Shown: positions 8,771 to 14,371 of the stretch, piece by piece
Numbering within the stretch: the first letter of the stretch is position 1
Layout of the letters: each line of letters opens with the position of its first letter
DNA from: Alloclostridium intestinigallinarum
Lineage (GTDB): Bacteria; Bacillota; Clostridia; Christensenellales; UBA3700
Assembly (NCBI GenBank): GCA_904393845.1
Contig: CAJFNB010000042.1
Span: 1-14,718, forward strand
Direction: 5' to 3'
DNA length: 14,718 bases
Translations under genes and position numbers: made by a program
Notes under the pieces: generated by a model
Database searches by the model: none
The model's input: only the letters and a program-made list of their open reading frames with translations
What the model was told of the DNA's origin: nothing

Positions 8771-9070
8771 ATGCTTGAAATAACATCCGCCCAGCGTGCA
8801 AAATTAAGAGGAATGGCTATGAAATTACAGCCTACCGCCCAGTTGGGCAAAAACGGTATTACAGACGCGTTTCTGGATATGATAGAAGATCAGCTCGACA
8901 GCCGCGAGCTGGTCAAAATCACCGTGCTCCGCACCGTTGACGTTCAGCCGCGCCAGGTGGTGGACGAGCTTGCGGATATACTGAATGCCGCGCCCGTGCA
9001 GGCTGTCGGCTTCAAAATAGTGCTTTACCGTCCCTCGAAACGCGAAGGCGTAAAGCATATTTCTATTTAA
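8771..9070 (+). CDS. yhbY: YhbY/CRM-domain RNA-binding protein
   Basis: A small single-domain protein of the CRS1-YhbY (CRM) family that binds pre-50S ribosomal particles. The 99 residues form one CRM domain: an N-terminal helix (TSAQRAKLRGMAMKL), the conserved QLGKNGIT loop at about 25-31, and a beta-strand end with VGFKIVLYRPS. GGAG six bases before the ATG gives a good start. It sits three bases after obg, the classic Bacillota pairing, and both proteins act on the large subunit. It ends the transcript, with a GC-rich hairpin 34 bases beyond the stop. Confidence 0.93.
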   Translation: MLEITSAQRAKLRGMAMKLQPTAQLGKNGITDAFLDMIEDQLDSRELVKITVLRTVDVQPRQVVDELADILNAAPVQAVGFKIVLYRPSKREGVKHISI

Positions 9071-9104
9071 TACCCGGTAACGCTTTAATTTTAACTATTT
9101 AATT

Positions 9105-9140
9105 CGCCGCTTTCGAGCGGCGTTATTTATTTGCCTTTTT
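9105..9140. terminator. Convergent hairpin terminator between yhbY and the minus-strand membrane gene
   Basis: A perfect 7-bp stem (CGCCGCT at 9105-9111, AGCGGCG at 9116-9122) closes on a stable TTCG tetraloop. On the + strand it is followed by a T-rich tract (TTATTTATTT, then CTTTTTT), fitting a Rho-independent terminator for the nth-yhbY run. It also lies just past the stop of the - strand gene and could serve it, although the tract on that side is less T-rich. Confidence 0.85.
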
Positions 9141-9930
9141 TCGGAGAAATAGGCGGAGCGGGCGGAGGAGTAAGCGGACCTTCGTCTACGGTATAGCCCT
9201 TGAATGACGTGGCAAGACTGATAAATGACAGGGCTAGAGTTATCGCGGAAACTATCAGATAGTAGTTTTTAAGCGGCGTAAGAAAAGCCAGCAGGGCGAG
9301 CACGAGCGCCGCAAAACAGAATCTGACAGCCGCGCCGCGCGTGAACATGAGCGGCAGGGTCGTTTTAAGCGTTTCCAGCCTGCGCCGTTTTTCTTTTACC
9401 TTAGTCGGGACCGCGCCCGCGTCGCACGCAATGCGGTAGAATTTTCTGAACGACAGAGCTTTTACTTTAAGTCCCATTCTTCCGCCCAAAGCGAGGGCTT
9501 TCGGTTCTTTGTTGGTTGAGAGGATATGTATTAGCGTCACTCCCTGCTGTCTGCACTTGCGAAAAGTTGCCGCCGCCATATCCAATGAAAGAGGGGAAAA
9601 CCGCGCAAATGCCGCCACAGCATATTCTCCCGCAAAAATTATTCCGTTTTCTTCATGTACGGCCCTTGTTACGGAAAAAACCTTCATCGCAACCTTTTTC
9701 AATTCTTCGTCGCCGCCCGCTTTACATAAAAAGCACCATTTGGAATATGATACGAAGCCTTGCTTTTTGCCGCGGTTTGCAATGGCGGCGCCGCCTAGCC
9801 CTACGGCTATCGCGCTCAAAAACGCCGCGCCGAAACATACCGGGGTGGAAAGATCCAGCAGCGCGCATACCGTCAGCGCGGCAATAAATGCCATAAATTG
9901 AAGAAGTATATAGTCCGCGTACTTACCCAT
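9127..9930 (-). CDS. Unrecognised four-helix membrane protein with a central soluble domain
   Basis: The family was not recognised. The 267 residues contain two hydrophobic helices near the N-terminus (about 10-28 and 32-50), a soluble central region (about 55-195) and two more helices (about 205-245). The tail is Pro-rich (PLTPPPAPPISP, then KKGK). Lys/Arg-rich turns suggest the central domain is cytoplasmic. That domain has alternating strands and helices; its later part (ARFSPLSLD, then VTLIHILSTN, then ALALGGRMGLKVKAL and a helix) loosely recalls the end of Mrr-type restriction-endonuclease folds, but the acidic-Lys catalytic pattern is not evident. That resemblance is inference. The ATG at 9930 has no Shine-Dalgarno; an AATAAT lies exactly six bases upstream. 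It is divergent from nadD and interrupts the usual yhbY-nadD series. Confidence 0.8.
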   Translation of the reverse strand: MGKYADYILLQFMAFIAALTVCALLDLSTPVCFGAAFLSAIAVGLGGAAIANRGKKQGFVSYSKWCFLCKAGGDEELKKVAMKVFSVTRAVHEENGIIFAGEYAVAAFARFSPLSLDMAAATFRKCRQQGVTLIHILSTNKEPKALALGGRMGLKVKALSFRKFYRIACDAGAVPTKVKEKRRRLETLKTTLPLMFTRGAAVRFCFAALVLALLAFLTPLKNYYLIVSAITLALSFISLATSFKGYTVDEGPLTPPPAPPISPKKGK

Positions 9931-9936
9931 ACCGCG

Positions 9937-9942
9937 ATTATT
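9937..9942 (-). promoter_or_regulatory. Candidate -10 for the 9930 gene
   Basis: Read on the - strand, AATAAT (5 of 6 to TATAAT) ends six bases before the ATG. No -35 was found at 16-18 bases and there is no extended -10, so it is only suggestive. Its spacing equals that of the stronger leaderless candidates in this window. Confidence 0.3.
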
Positions 9943-9966
9943 GCCGCATTTTTCCTTATTATTCCT

Positions 9967-9995
9967 TTGCGCGCGGGCATATTGTATGTTATAAT
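9967..9995 (+). promoter_or_regulatory. Extended -10 promoter of nadD-yqeK, predicted leaderless
   Basis: An extended -10, TGTTATAAT (9987-9995), has a weak TTGCGC (9967-9972) 17 bases upstream of the hexamer. Six bases separate TATAAT from the GTG at 10002, so the expected transcription start is within about one base of the start codon. No Shine-Dalgarno is present between them. Confidence 0.7.
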
Positions 9996-10001
9996 ATTGC
10001 C

Positions 10002-11195
10002 GTGAAATACGTAATTTTCGGCGGCACTTTCAATCCGCCCCATTCCGAACATATCGCCATCGCGCGCCATGCCCTCGACTGCGGGTATGACAAAGTAGTT
10101 CTTCTGCCTTCGGGTATTCCTCCGCACAAGAGTTGCGGCGTAAGCGCCGCCCACAGGCTGGATATGCTTGAACTTGCCGCCCGCGGTGTGGAAAATTTTA
10201 TCATAGACGATTACGAATTGCACACGGGCGGGATAAATTTTACATCGGAAGTGCTCCCCGAAATGCTTAAAAAGTACCCCGGCGCGCACTATCTTATCGG
10301 CGGCGACAGCCTTATAGATTTGGATAAATGGCACGAACCGGAAAAGATAATCGGAATGTGCCCCATACTCGTCTGCCGCAGGGCGGGCAGGGACGCCGAA
10401 TTCGATAAAGCCTTGTCGTTTTGGCGCGGCAAGGGCGCGGATATTACGGTAATGGATTACTATCCTAAGGACATATCTTCCACAATGGCGCGTTACCGTG
10501 CGGAGTTGGGCGTTTATACTGGATTAAACAGCGCCGTTGCCGATTATATCAAGGCAAACAATTTGTATAACGATTATTCTTCCTATTACGAAAAATTGTC
10601 CGCCATGGTCAAACCCGCGCGCTTTGCCCATTGCAAGCGTACCTGCGAATATGCGGTTATGCTCAATATAAAATTGCGTTTGGGGCTTGACAACGACAAA
10701 GTTTTTTTGGCGGGACTGCTCCACGACTGCGGAAAGGGCAGTTCGCGCTTTGACAGGGAAAAGGCGCTCCGCCCCCTTCCCGAAAATGCGGACGAAGAGG
10801 ACAGACAGCGCGTGGCGCACCCCGTTTCCTACGACGAAACGCTTATACCTTCGGACGCGATAGGCAAGCCCGTCGAACACCAATTTGTGGGCGCATTGCT
10901 TGCGGAGCAGGTTTTCGGCGTACACGATAAGGAAATTTTGGGCGGTATCCGCTACCATTGCACGGGCAAAGCGGATATGTCGGTTATGGAAAAACTCATA
11001 TTCAGCGCGGACGTGTTGGAAGAAGGGCGCGACTATCCCGGAGTGGACGCGCTCCGCTCCGCCATGCTGAAAAACTTCGAGCAGGGCTTTTTGGCTTGCC
11101 TTAAAATGTCCTACGACAACGTAAAGCGCAAGGGCGGAGATATGTACCCTCTGACCGCGCAGGCATACGACTATTATTTTAACGGTAAATTGTAA
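10002..11195 (+). CDS. nadD-yqeK: Fused nicotinate-nucleotide adenylyltransferase / YqeK-type HD hydrolase
   Basis: One 397-residue chain joins two activities that are usually separate neighbours in Bacillota. Residues 1 to about 187 are NadD, which makes deamido-NAD from NaMN and ATP: FGGTFNPPH, a GGDSLIDLDKWHEPEKI segment and ISSTMAR near the end. Its nucleotide-binding motif reads HSEH (14-17), where HxGH is usual. Residues about 200-395 are a YqeK HD domain, a symmetrical Ap4A hydrolase family: His210, His241-Asp242, His293, His319 and Asp337, with the signatures RYHCTGKADMSVMEK and YPGVDALR intact. Between His242 and His293 the chain is longer than I expect for YqeK and rich in charge. 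The GTG start is set by family alignment (MKYVIFGGTF) and the promoter six bases away. No rsfS follows, although it often does. Confidence 0.93.
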   Translation: MKYVIFGGTFNPPHSEHIAIARHALDCGYDKVVLLPSGIPPHKSCGVSAAHRLDMLELAARGVENFIIDDYELHTGGINFTSEVLPEMLKKYPGAHYLIGGDSLIDLDKWHEPEKIIGMCPILVCRRAGRDAEFDKALSFWRGKGADITVMDYYPKDISSTMARYRAELGVYTGLNSAVADYIKANNLYNDYSSYYEKLSAMVKPARFAHCKRTCEYAVMLNIKLRLGLDNDKVFLAGLLHDCGKGSSRFDREKALRPLPENADEEDRQRVAHPVSYDETLIPSDAIGKPVEHQFVGALLAEQVFGVHDKEILGGIRYHCTGKADMSVMEKLIFSADVLEEGRDYPGVDALRSAMLKNFEQGFLACLKMSYDNVKRKGGDMYPLTAQAYDYYFNGKL

Positions 11196-11241
11196 CGGCG
11201 ATATAGCTTTGAAAAAGAGTTTAGTACAATGTTTTGCAATC

Positions 11242-11266
11242 AAAAAAGGACGGTTTCAAGCCGCCC
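11242..11266 (-). terminator. Terminator of the minus-strand 11289-11792 gene (possibly bidirectional)
   Basis: On the - strand, an imperfect stem (GG plus CGG pairing with CCG plus CC across one A-C mismatch; 11248-11253 with 11261-11266) is followed directly by six T residues (11247-11242). This is a good Rho-independent terminator for the small membrane gene, whose stop is 22 bases before it. On the + strand the following tract (CTCTTTATAT) is weaker but may stop nadD-yqeK transcription as well. Confidence 0.75.
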
Positions 11267-11288
11267 TCTTTATATCTGTTTTCAAAAT

Positions 11289-11792
11289 TTAATCTTTGCC
11301 TTCAAGTTCGGAAATGCGCCTTTCAAGCTCCGCAATTCTTTCCTTATCCGTAGGCTTGTGAGGGCGCGGCGGACGAGGGTGAGCCTTGAAATAACGGTAA
11401 AGGCGGAATATATCAATACAAACAGCTGTTATAGTAAAAACTATAAGTATATAATCGGCTGTAAAAAGATACTGCGCAGGGTAGTTTGTATATTGAGAAA
11501 GTTTTAATACGCTTGCGATAAAGAATGCCAACATAGGAGCCGAAATAGAACACTTTTTACGAAAGATAAGTAATATAAGCGAAAGTATAAGTAGTGCTCC
11601 CCCAAGCGACATAAAAAATAATTCTGCAATAGCTTTCGCTCTTATCTCCGGATAGGGTATATATATAGAGTTGCAGTATTTTAATGCGATCCAAATAGTG
11701 CCTTCGCCCTTTGGGATAAATAATGAAATTACGGCGTAGACGTTGAAAAAAATAAATAATATATCAAAAATCCTATGCTTTAAATTTTTCAT
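11289..11792 (-). CDS. Small orphan membrane protein, four helices and a C-terminal charged helix
   Basis: No family was recognised. The 167 residues show about four hydrophobic segments (roughly 8-26, 58-80, 84-105 and 108-130), a Pro/Arg/His-rich linker (HPRPPRPHKP), and a C-terminal amphipathic helix with heptad character (ERIAELERRISELEG) that could form a short coiled coil in the cytoplasm. Codon use is visibly AT-richer than in the flanking housekeeping genes (many ATA and TTA-type codons), which suits a recently gained or fast-evolving gene. It stands alone between two terminators, with a near-consensus promoter of its own whose -10 ends six bases before the ATG and no Shine-Dalgarno. 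A real expressed gene seems likely from the promoter and terminator pair. No function is proposed. Confidence 0.75.
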   Translation of the reverse strand: MKNLKHRIFDILFIFFNVYAVISLFIPKGEGTIWIALKYCNSIYIPYPEIRAKAIAELFFMSLGGALLILSLILLIFRKKCSISAPMLAFFIASVLKLSQYTNYPAQYLFTADYILIVFTITAVCIDIFRLYRYFKAHPRPPRPHKPTDKERIAELERRISELEGKD

Positions 11793-11798
11793 AATTAA

Positions 11799-11827
11799 AG
11801 TATAGCAAAAAGGAGAAAAACTGTCAA
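11799..11827 (-). promoter_or_regulatory. Near-consensus sigma-70-type promoter, predicted leaderless transcript
   Basis: On the - strand a perfect TTGACA (11827-11822), a 17-base spacer and TATACT (11804-11799) are followed by exactly six bases and then the ATG at 11792. It is the best promoter in the window, and it places the transcription start on or beside the start codon. Confidence 0.82.
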
Positions 11828-11867
11828 TATAAAGAAGTATAACACGATTATAACCTTATAAAGCCAC

Positions 11868-11873
11868 TATAAT
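11868..11873 (+). promoter_or_regulatory. Candidate -10 for the 11951 gene
   Basis: TATAAT stands in the AT-rich 158-base divergent gap and could start a transcript with a leader of about 70 bases to the ATG at 11951. No convincing -35 was found upstream. A CATAAA at 11939-11944, six bases before the ATG, is an alternative. AAAGGG touches the start codon with a gap of one base, too close for a normal Shine-Dalgarno. Confidence 0.25.
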
Positions 11874-11950
11874 ATTTACTGATTTATATATTTAGTAACA
11901 ATTTTTTCATATGCGCGAATAAAAGTTTTTTCTTTGCACATAAAAAGGGT

Positions 11951-12310
11951 ATGAAAACGGCGATAGTTTTGGCAAGTGTGGCGATGGCGGCTTGCGGCAT
12001 TTTCTGCGGCGAGCTGACGGAATATGTACGTGCTTATGACGGAATAGAGCAGGCGTATTGCGTGGTATATGAAGATATTGCGCTTATAGCGGCAAAAACC
12101 GAGCCTATGTTTTCGCGCAGTGAGGCTAAGGCGTTCCGTGAAAAACTTGCCGCGGATATTAAAGCCGAGTTTTCTTACCGTGAAGTGATAATAAGCACCG
12201 ATTCCGATATTTTCTATCTGGCGAAAAAGGCGGAAGAATCGGGGCTTTCCGAAGAAGAACTCGAACGGTTGATTGCCACCGGATTAAAGCGTGCGGGACT
12301 TATAGAGTAA
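11951..12310 (+). CDS. Small exported or lipoprotein-like protein, possibly YhcN/YlaJ-like
   Basis: The 119-residue product opens with a short charged start and a hydrophobic stretch ending VAMAACG, a marginal lipobox with the candidate lipid Cys at about 15. The rest is mixed alpha/beta: GIEQAYCVVYEDIALIAAKT, a helix, then REVIISTDSDIFYLAKKAEESG and a final helix. A strand carrying small hydrophobics, an acidic helix, and a V-x-S/T-x-D-x-D strand followed by a helix resembles the YhcN/YlaJ sporulation lipoproteins, which are membrane-anchored proteins of spores and germination. That assignment is from pattern memory and is tentative. It stands alone, divergent from the 11792 gene and convergent with ribU across a strong terminator. 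A plain hypothetical secreted protein is the alternative. Confidence 0.7.
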   Translation: MKTAIVLASVAMAACGIFCGELTEYVRAYDGIEQAYCVVYEDIALIAAKTEPMFSRSEAKAFREKLAADIKAEFSYREVIISTDSDIFYLAKKAEESGLSEEELERLIATGLKRAGLIE

Positions 12311-12436
12311 ATTCGGAAGTGCAAGAAATTGTATTCGTAAATATCGAAGAAGGAAGGCAGTCGGATATAAGTGTTTTGAAGCATAGGACGCGCTCCATTG
12401 CCGCCGCTTAGTCGGGAAATGGCTATGTGTGGATAT
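12311..12436. other. Short intergenic stretch with nothing recognisable
   Basis: Between the stop of the exported protein and the terminator stem no SD-led reading frame, RNA signature or repeat was seen. The frame that opens at 12398 merely runs antisense into ribU. Confidence 0.5.
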
Positions 12437-12470
12437 AAAAATCCGATTGAAGGTAATCAATCGGATTTTT
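12437..12470. terminator. Strong bidirectional terminator
   Basis: A perfect 13-bp stem (AAAAATCCGATTG at 12437-12449, its complement at 12458-12470) encloses an 8-base loop. The A and T ends supply a U-run in either direction, so it can end both the + strand gene at 12310 and the - strand ribU at 12492. Confidence 0.92.
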
Positions 12471-12491
12471 ATTCTTATATGTTCAAAATAG

Positions 12492-13190
12492 TTATTTTTC
12501 CTTGGAAGAGAGTTCGCTTTTTCCGTTGTCGGAGGGAGTTTCCGCTTTGGTGCAATTTACGTCGCAGGCGCCTGTCGTCTGTGCGGTTTGCTTTTTACGG
12601 CGGATACCGAATTTTATCAGATTGGATAGCTTCTTATATACAAGAAGCGTTATTGCCGAGTTGATGAGCATCTTGCCCGCCGTCATGGGAACGTTGAATA
12701 TGAACAACGCTTCAAGAATGGAATCCGTTCCCGAATAGATGGCTTGGTACATTCCCAAAATGGCGTCCTGCGACATAAAGTTGTAGTACACGGGGTAGGT
12801 TACATAATAATTCAGCGGTACGCTGATAAGACCGCAACAAATTATGCCCGAAATCATACCTATAACCGCGCCGCTGAACGTGCGCTTATACTTGTATATC
12901 AGACCCGCGGGTATTACATAGAAAATTCCTATCAGGAAGTTGGCAAGTTCGCCCACGCCGCCCGTTGTGGTGGTGATGAGTTTAATTAAATTTTTCACAA
13001 GGCACACGAGCACGCCCGAAGAAGGTCCGAGCGAGAACGAAGCCAGAACCGCAGGCAGTTCGGAAAAGTCCACAGCCAAAAAAGTGGGCAATATGGGCAA
13101 ATGGAATTCGAGAAGTTGCAGTACAGCCGCAAGCGCCGCAAACACGGCAGTCCACGCGATAAAACGCGCATTGAATCTGATTTTTTTCAA
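12492..13190 (-). CDS. ribU: Riboflavin ECF transporter S-component (RibU)
   Basis: The membrane substrate-binding subunit for riboflavin uptake, which works with the shared EcfA/A'/T energising module encoded elsewhere. In 232 residues about six hydrophobic helices are visible from residue 9 to about 190. The first part carries the RibU pattern: a Leu/Pro-rich segment, then VDFSELPAVLASFSLGP and the VCLVKNLIKLI helix. The hydrophilic tail after the last helix (about residue 200 on) is long and contains two Cys. The start is TTG at 13190, chosen because AAAGGAG lies six bases before it and the protein then reads MKKIRF. The FMN riboswitch directly upstream independently supports riboflavin as substrate and implies shut-off when FMN is plentiful. 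Confidence 0.95.
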   Translation of the reverse strand: MKKIRFNARFIAWTAVFAALAAVLQLLEFHLPILPTFLAVDFSELPAVLASFSLGPSSGVLVCLVKNLIKLITTTTGGVGELANFLIGIFYVIPAGLIYKYKRTFSGAVIGMISGIICCGLISVPLNYYVTYPVYYNFMSQDAILGMYQAIYSGTDSILEALFIFNVPMTAGKMLINSAITLLVYKKLSNLIKFGIRRKKQTAQTTGACDVNCTKAETPSDNGKSELSSKEK

Positions 13191-13195
13191 TTTTA

Positions 13196-13308
13196 GCTCC
13201 TTTCCTGTCCGGACTTTAACCGTCGGTACGGGAATTTCACCCGTTCGGCGCCCAGGGGCGTTAGCGGACTTTACCGCCGGTAGAGAATTTCACTCAACCT
13301 CAAAGATC
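13196..13308 (-). promoter_or_regulatory. FMN riboswitch (RFN element) controlling ribU
   Basis: On the - strand the conserved RFN blocks occur in order: GAGTGAAATTCTC, ACCGGCGGTAAAGTCCGC, a variable GC-rich hairpin (CGCCCCTGGGCG), GGGTGAAATTCCCGTACC, GACGGTTAAAGTCCGGA. P1 can form between TCTTT near 13306-13302 and AAAGG at 13203-13199, i.e. its 3' strand is the ribU Shine-Dalgarno. Binding of FMN would stabilise P1 and hide the ribosome site, so control at translation is inferred. No terminator stem with a U-run lies between aptamer and start codon. Confidence 0.95.
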
Positions 13309-13314
13309 TATTTA

Positions 13315-13343
13315 ATTATGAAACGATTGCATAAAAAAGTCAA
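13315..13343 (-). promoter_or_regulatory. ribU promoter
   Basis: On the - strand TTGACT (13343-13338), 17 bases and CATAAT (13320-13315) each match consensus at 5 of 6. The predicted start near 13308 coincides with the first base of the riboswitch. The site overlaps the divergent tsaE promoter. Confidence 0.78.
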
Positions 13344-13355
13344 GTATATTATAAT
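13327..13355 (+). promoter_or_regulatory. tsaE-tsaB promoter, predicted leaderless
   Basis: TATAAT (13350-13355) has a weak TTGCAT (13327-13332) 17 bases upstream. Six bases lie between the -10 and the ATG at 13362, putting the likely +1 on its A. There is no Shine-Dalgarno. The element is interleaved with the ribU promoter on the other strand. Confidence 0.72.
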
Positions 13356-13361
13356 TGATTT

Positions 13362-13775
13362 ATGAAATTCATGTGCAATTCAGTTTCCGATACCTATGCC
13401 GTTGCAAGCCGTCTTGCCCGAAAGCTTAACGGCGGCGAGATAATTTTGCTAAGCGGCGATTTGGGCGCGGGCAAAACCACTTTTACCAAAGGGCTGGCAA
13501 AGGCGCTCGGCATTTCCGAGGTGGTTACAAGCCCCACTTTTACTTTTATGAAAAGTTACACGGGCAGGCTAACCCTTTATCATTACGATATGTATCGGGT
13601 AACCGATTCGTCCGAACTTTATGAACTCGGGCTGGAAGAATACCTCGGCGCGGCGGGCGGAGTATGCGTGATAGAGTGGAATAAGTTTGAAAACTTGAAA
13701 AATACGATAAATATCACAATAGGCGGCGCAGGCGACTCTCCCCGCCGAATAGACGTGGAGGGGATAGATTTATGA
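13362..13775 (+). CDS. tsaE: tRNA t6A biosynthesis ATPase TsaE
   Basis: TsaE is the ATPase of the bacterial TsaBDE complex that installs threonylcarbamoyl-adenosine at position 37 of ANN-decoding tRNAs in the cytosol. The 137 residues hold the Walker A motif GDLGAGKTT (32-40), then TSPTFTFM (57-64), the LYHYDMYRV stretch (72-80), an acidic ELYELGLEEYL helix and VIEWNKF (103-109). All are hallmarks of the family, and length is near normal. Two in-frame ATGs are possible (13362 and 13371). The first is preferred because a TATAAT lies exactly six bases before it and neither has a ribosome site. The stop overlaps the tsaB start as ATGA, so the two t6A genes share a transcript. Confidence 0.96.
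   Translation: MKFMCNSVSDTYAVASRLARKLNGGEIILLSGDLGAGKTTFTKGLAKALGISEVVTSPTFTFMKSYTGRLTLYHYDMYRVTDSSELYELGLEEYLGAAGGVCVIEWNKFENLKNTINITIGGAGDSPRRIDVEGIDL
13757..13763 (+). promoter_or_regulatory. Shine-Dalgarno of tsaB
   Basis: GGAGGGG sits eight bases before the tsaB ATG at 13772, inside the end of tsaE. The second gene of this transcript thus has a strong ribosome site, although the first has none. Confidence 0.8.
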
Positions 13776-14359
13776 ATATTCTGTCGCTTGACTGCGCGGG
13801 AAAGATACTCACCGTAACGCTTACCGCAGGCGGAAAACTTTATTCCGCAAACAGCGGTGAGGCAGGCAGCAAAAAGCATAACTCCCTTATTCTGCCGTAT
13901 ACCGACGAACTTCTGACAAAAGCGGGAATAACCGTCCGCGATATAGACGCAATCGCCTGTGTGGTCGGCCCCGGCTCGTTTACGGGCATAAGGATAGGCG
14001 TTTCCACCGCGCACGCATTGGCGCGCGCCACGGGGGCGAAACTTATTTCGGTAAATACTCTGCAAGCGCGCGGCTTTGGGATAAAAGGGGATTTTGCGGT
14101 AGCTTTGCAATGCCGTCCCACGGAAAGTTACGCGGCAACGTTTAAGGGCGATTGCTTTAATATGACTTCATGCAAGGCGAGCGGTGAAGACGAGATAGCC
14201 GCCCTGAATATGCGCGTTATCCGTCATGAAGGCAGTCTTACAGCGGAGAATTTGGCGGACTTTGCCCGGGCGTTAGCTGAAAAGGGGCAATTTGTCGCTT
14301 CGCTTTCTCCGCTTTACCTGAAAAAATCGCAGGCGGAACGCCTTGCGGACGGAGAATAA
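13772..14359 (+). CDS. tsaB: tRNA t6A biosynthesis protein TsaB
   Basis: TsaB is the catalytically inactive ASKHA-fold partner that holds TsaD and TsaE together in the t6A complex. The N-terminus MNILSLDCAGKILTV is the phosphate-loop strand pair, KKHNSLILPYTDELL follows, and the family signature GPGSFTGIRIGVSTAHALA covers about 70-88. At 195 residues it is shorter than the usual 220-240. The shortening lies in the C-terminal half, while the ending PLYLKKSQAER is the normal family terminus. It therefore looks compact rather than truncated. rimI and tsaD, which often follow, are not visible here. Confidence 0.92.
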   Translation: MNILSLDCAGKILTVTLTAGGKLYSANSGEAGSKKHNSLILPYTDELLTKAGITVRDIDAIACVVGPGSFTGIRIGVSTAHALARATGAKLISVNTLQARGFGIKGDFAVALQCRPTESYAATFKGDCFNMTSCKASGEDEIAALNMRVIRHEGSLTAENLADFARALAEKGQFVASLSPLYLKKSQAERLADGE

Positions 14360-14371
14360 CCGCCAAAAGAC

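Noticed and set aside
9509..9901. + strand frames across the - strand membrane gene
   Set aside because: The - strand product has clear membrane helices and a sensible start. The + strand frames have low-complexity residues and no ribosome site or promoter.
10524..11243. A 239-residue - strand frame under the YqeK half of the fusion
   Set aside because: The + strand HD-domain motifs are unmistakable, and the antisense product has no recognisable motif.
12398..12989. + strand frames starting between 12398 and 12744
   Set aside because: They span a strong terminator or run antisense to ribU, and they lack ribosome sites.
12940..13365. A 141-residue + strand frame covering the ribU start and riboswitch
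   Set aside because: It is antisense to the ribU N-terminus and to the highly conserved FMN aptamer, which explains the sequence fully.
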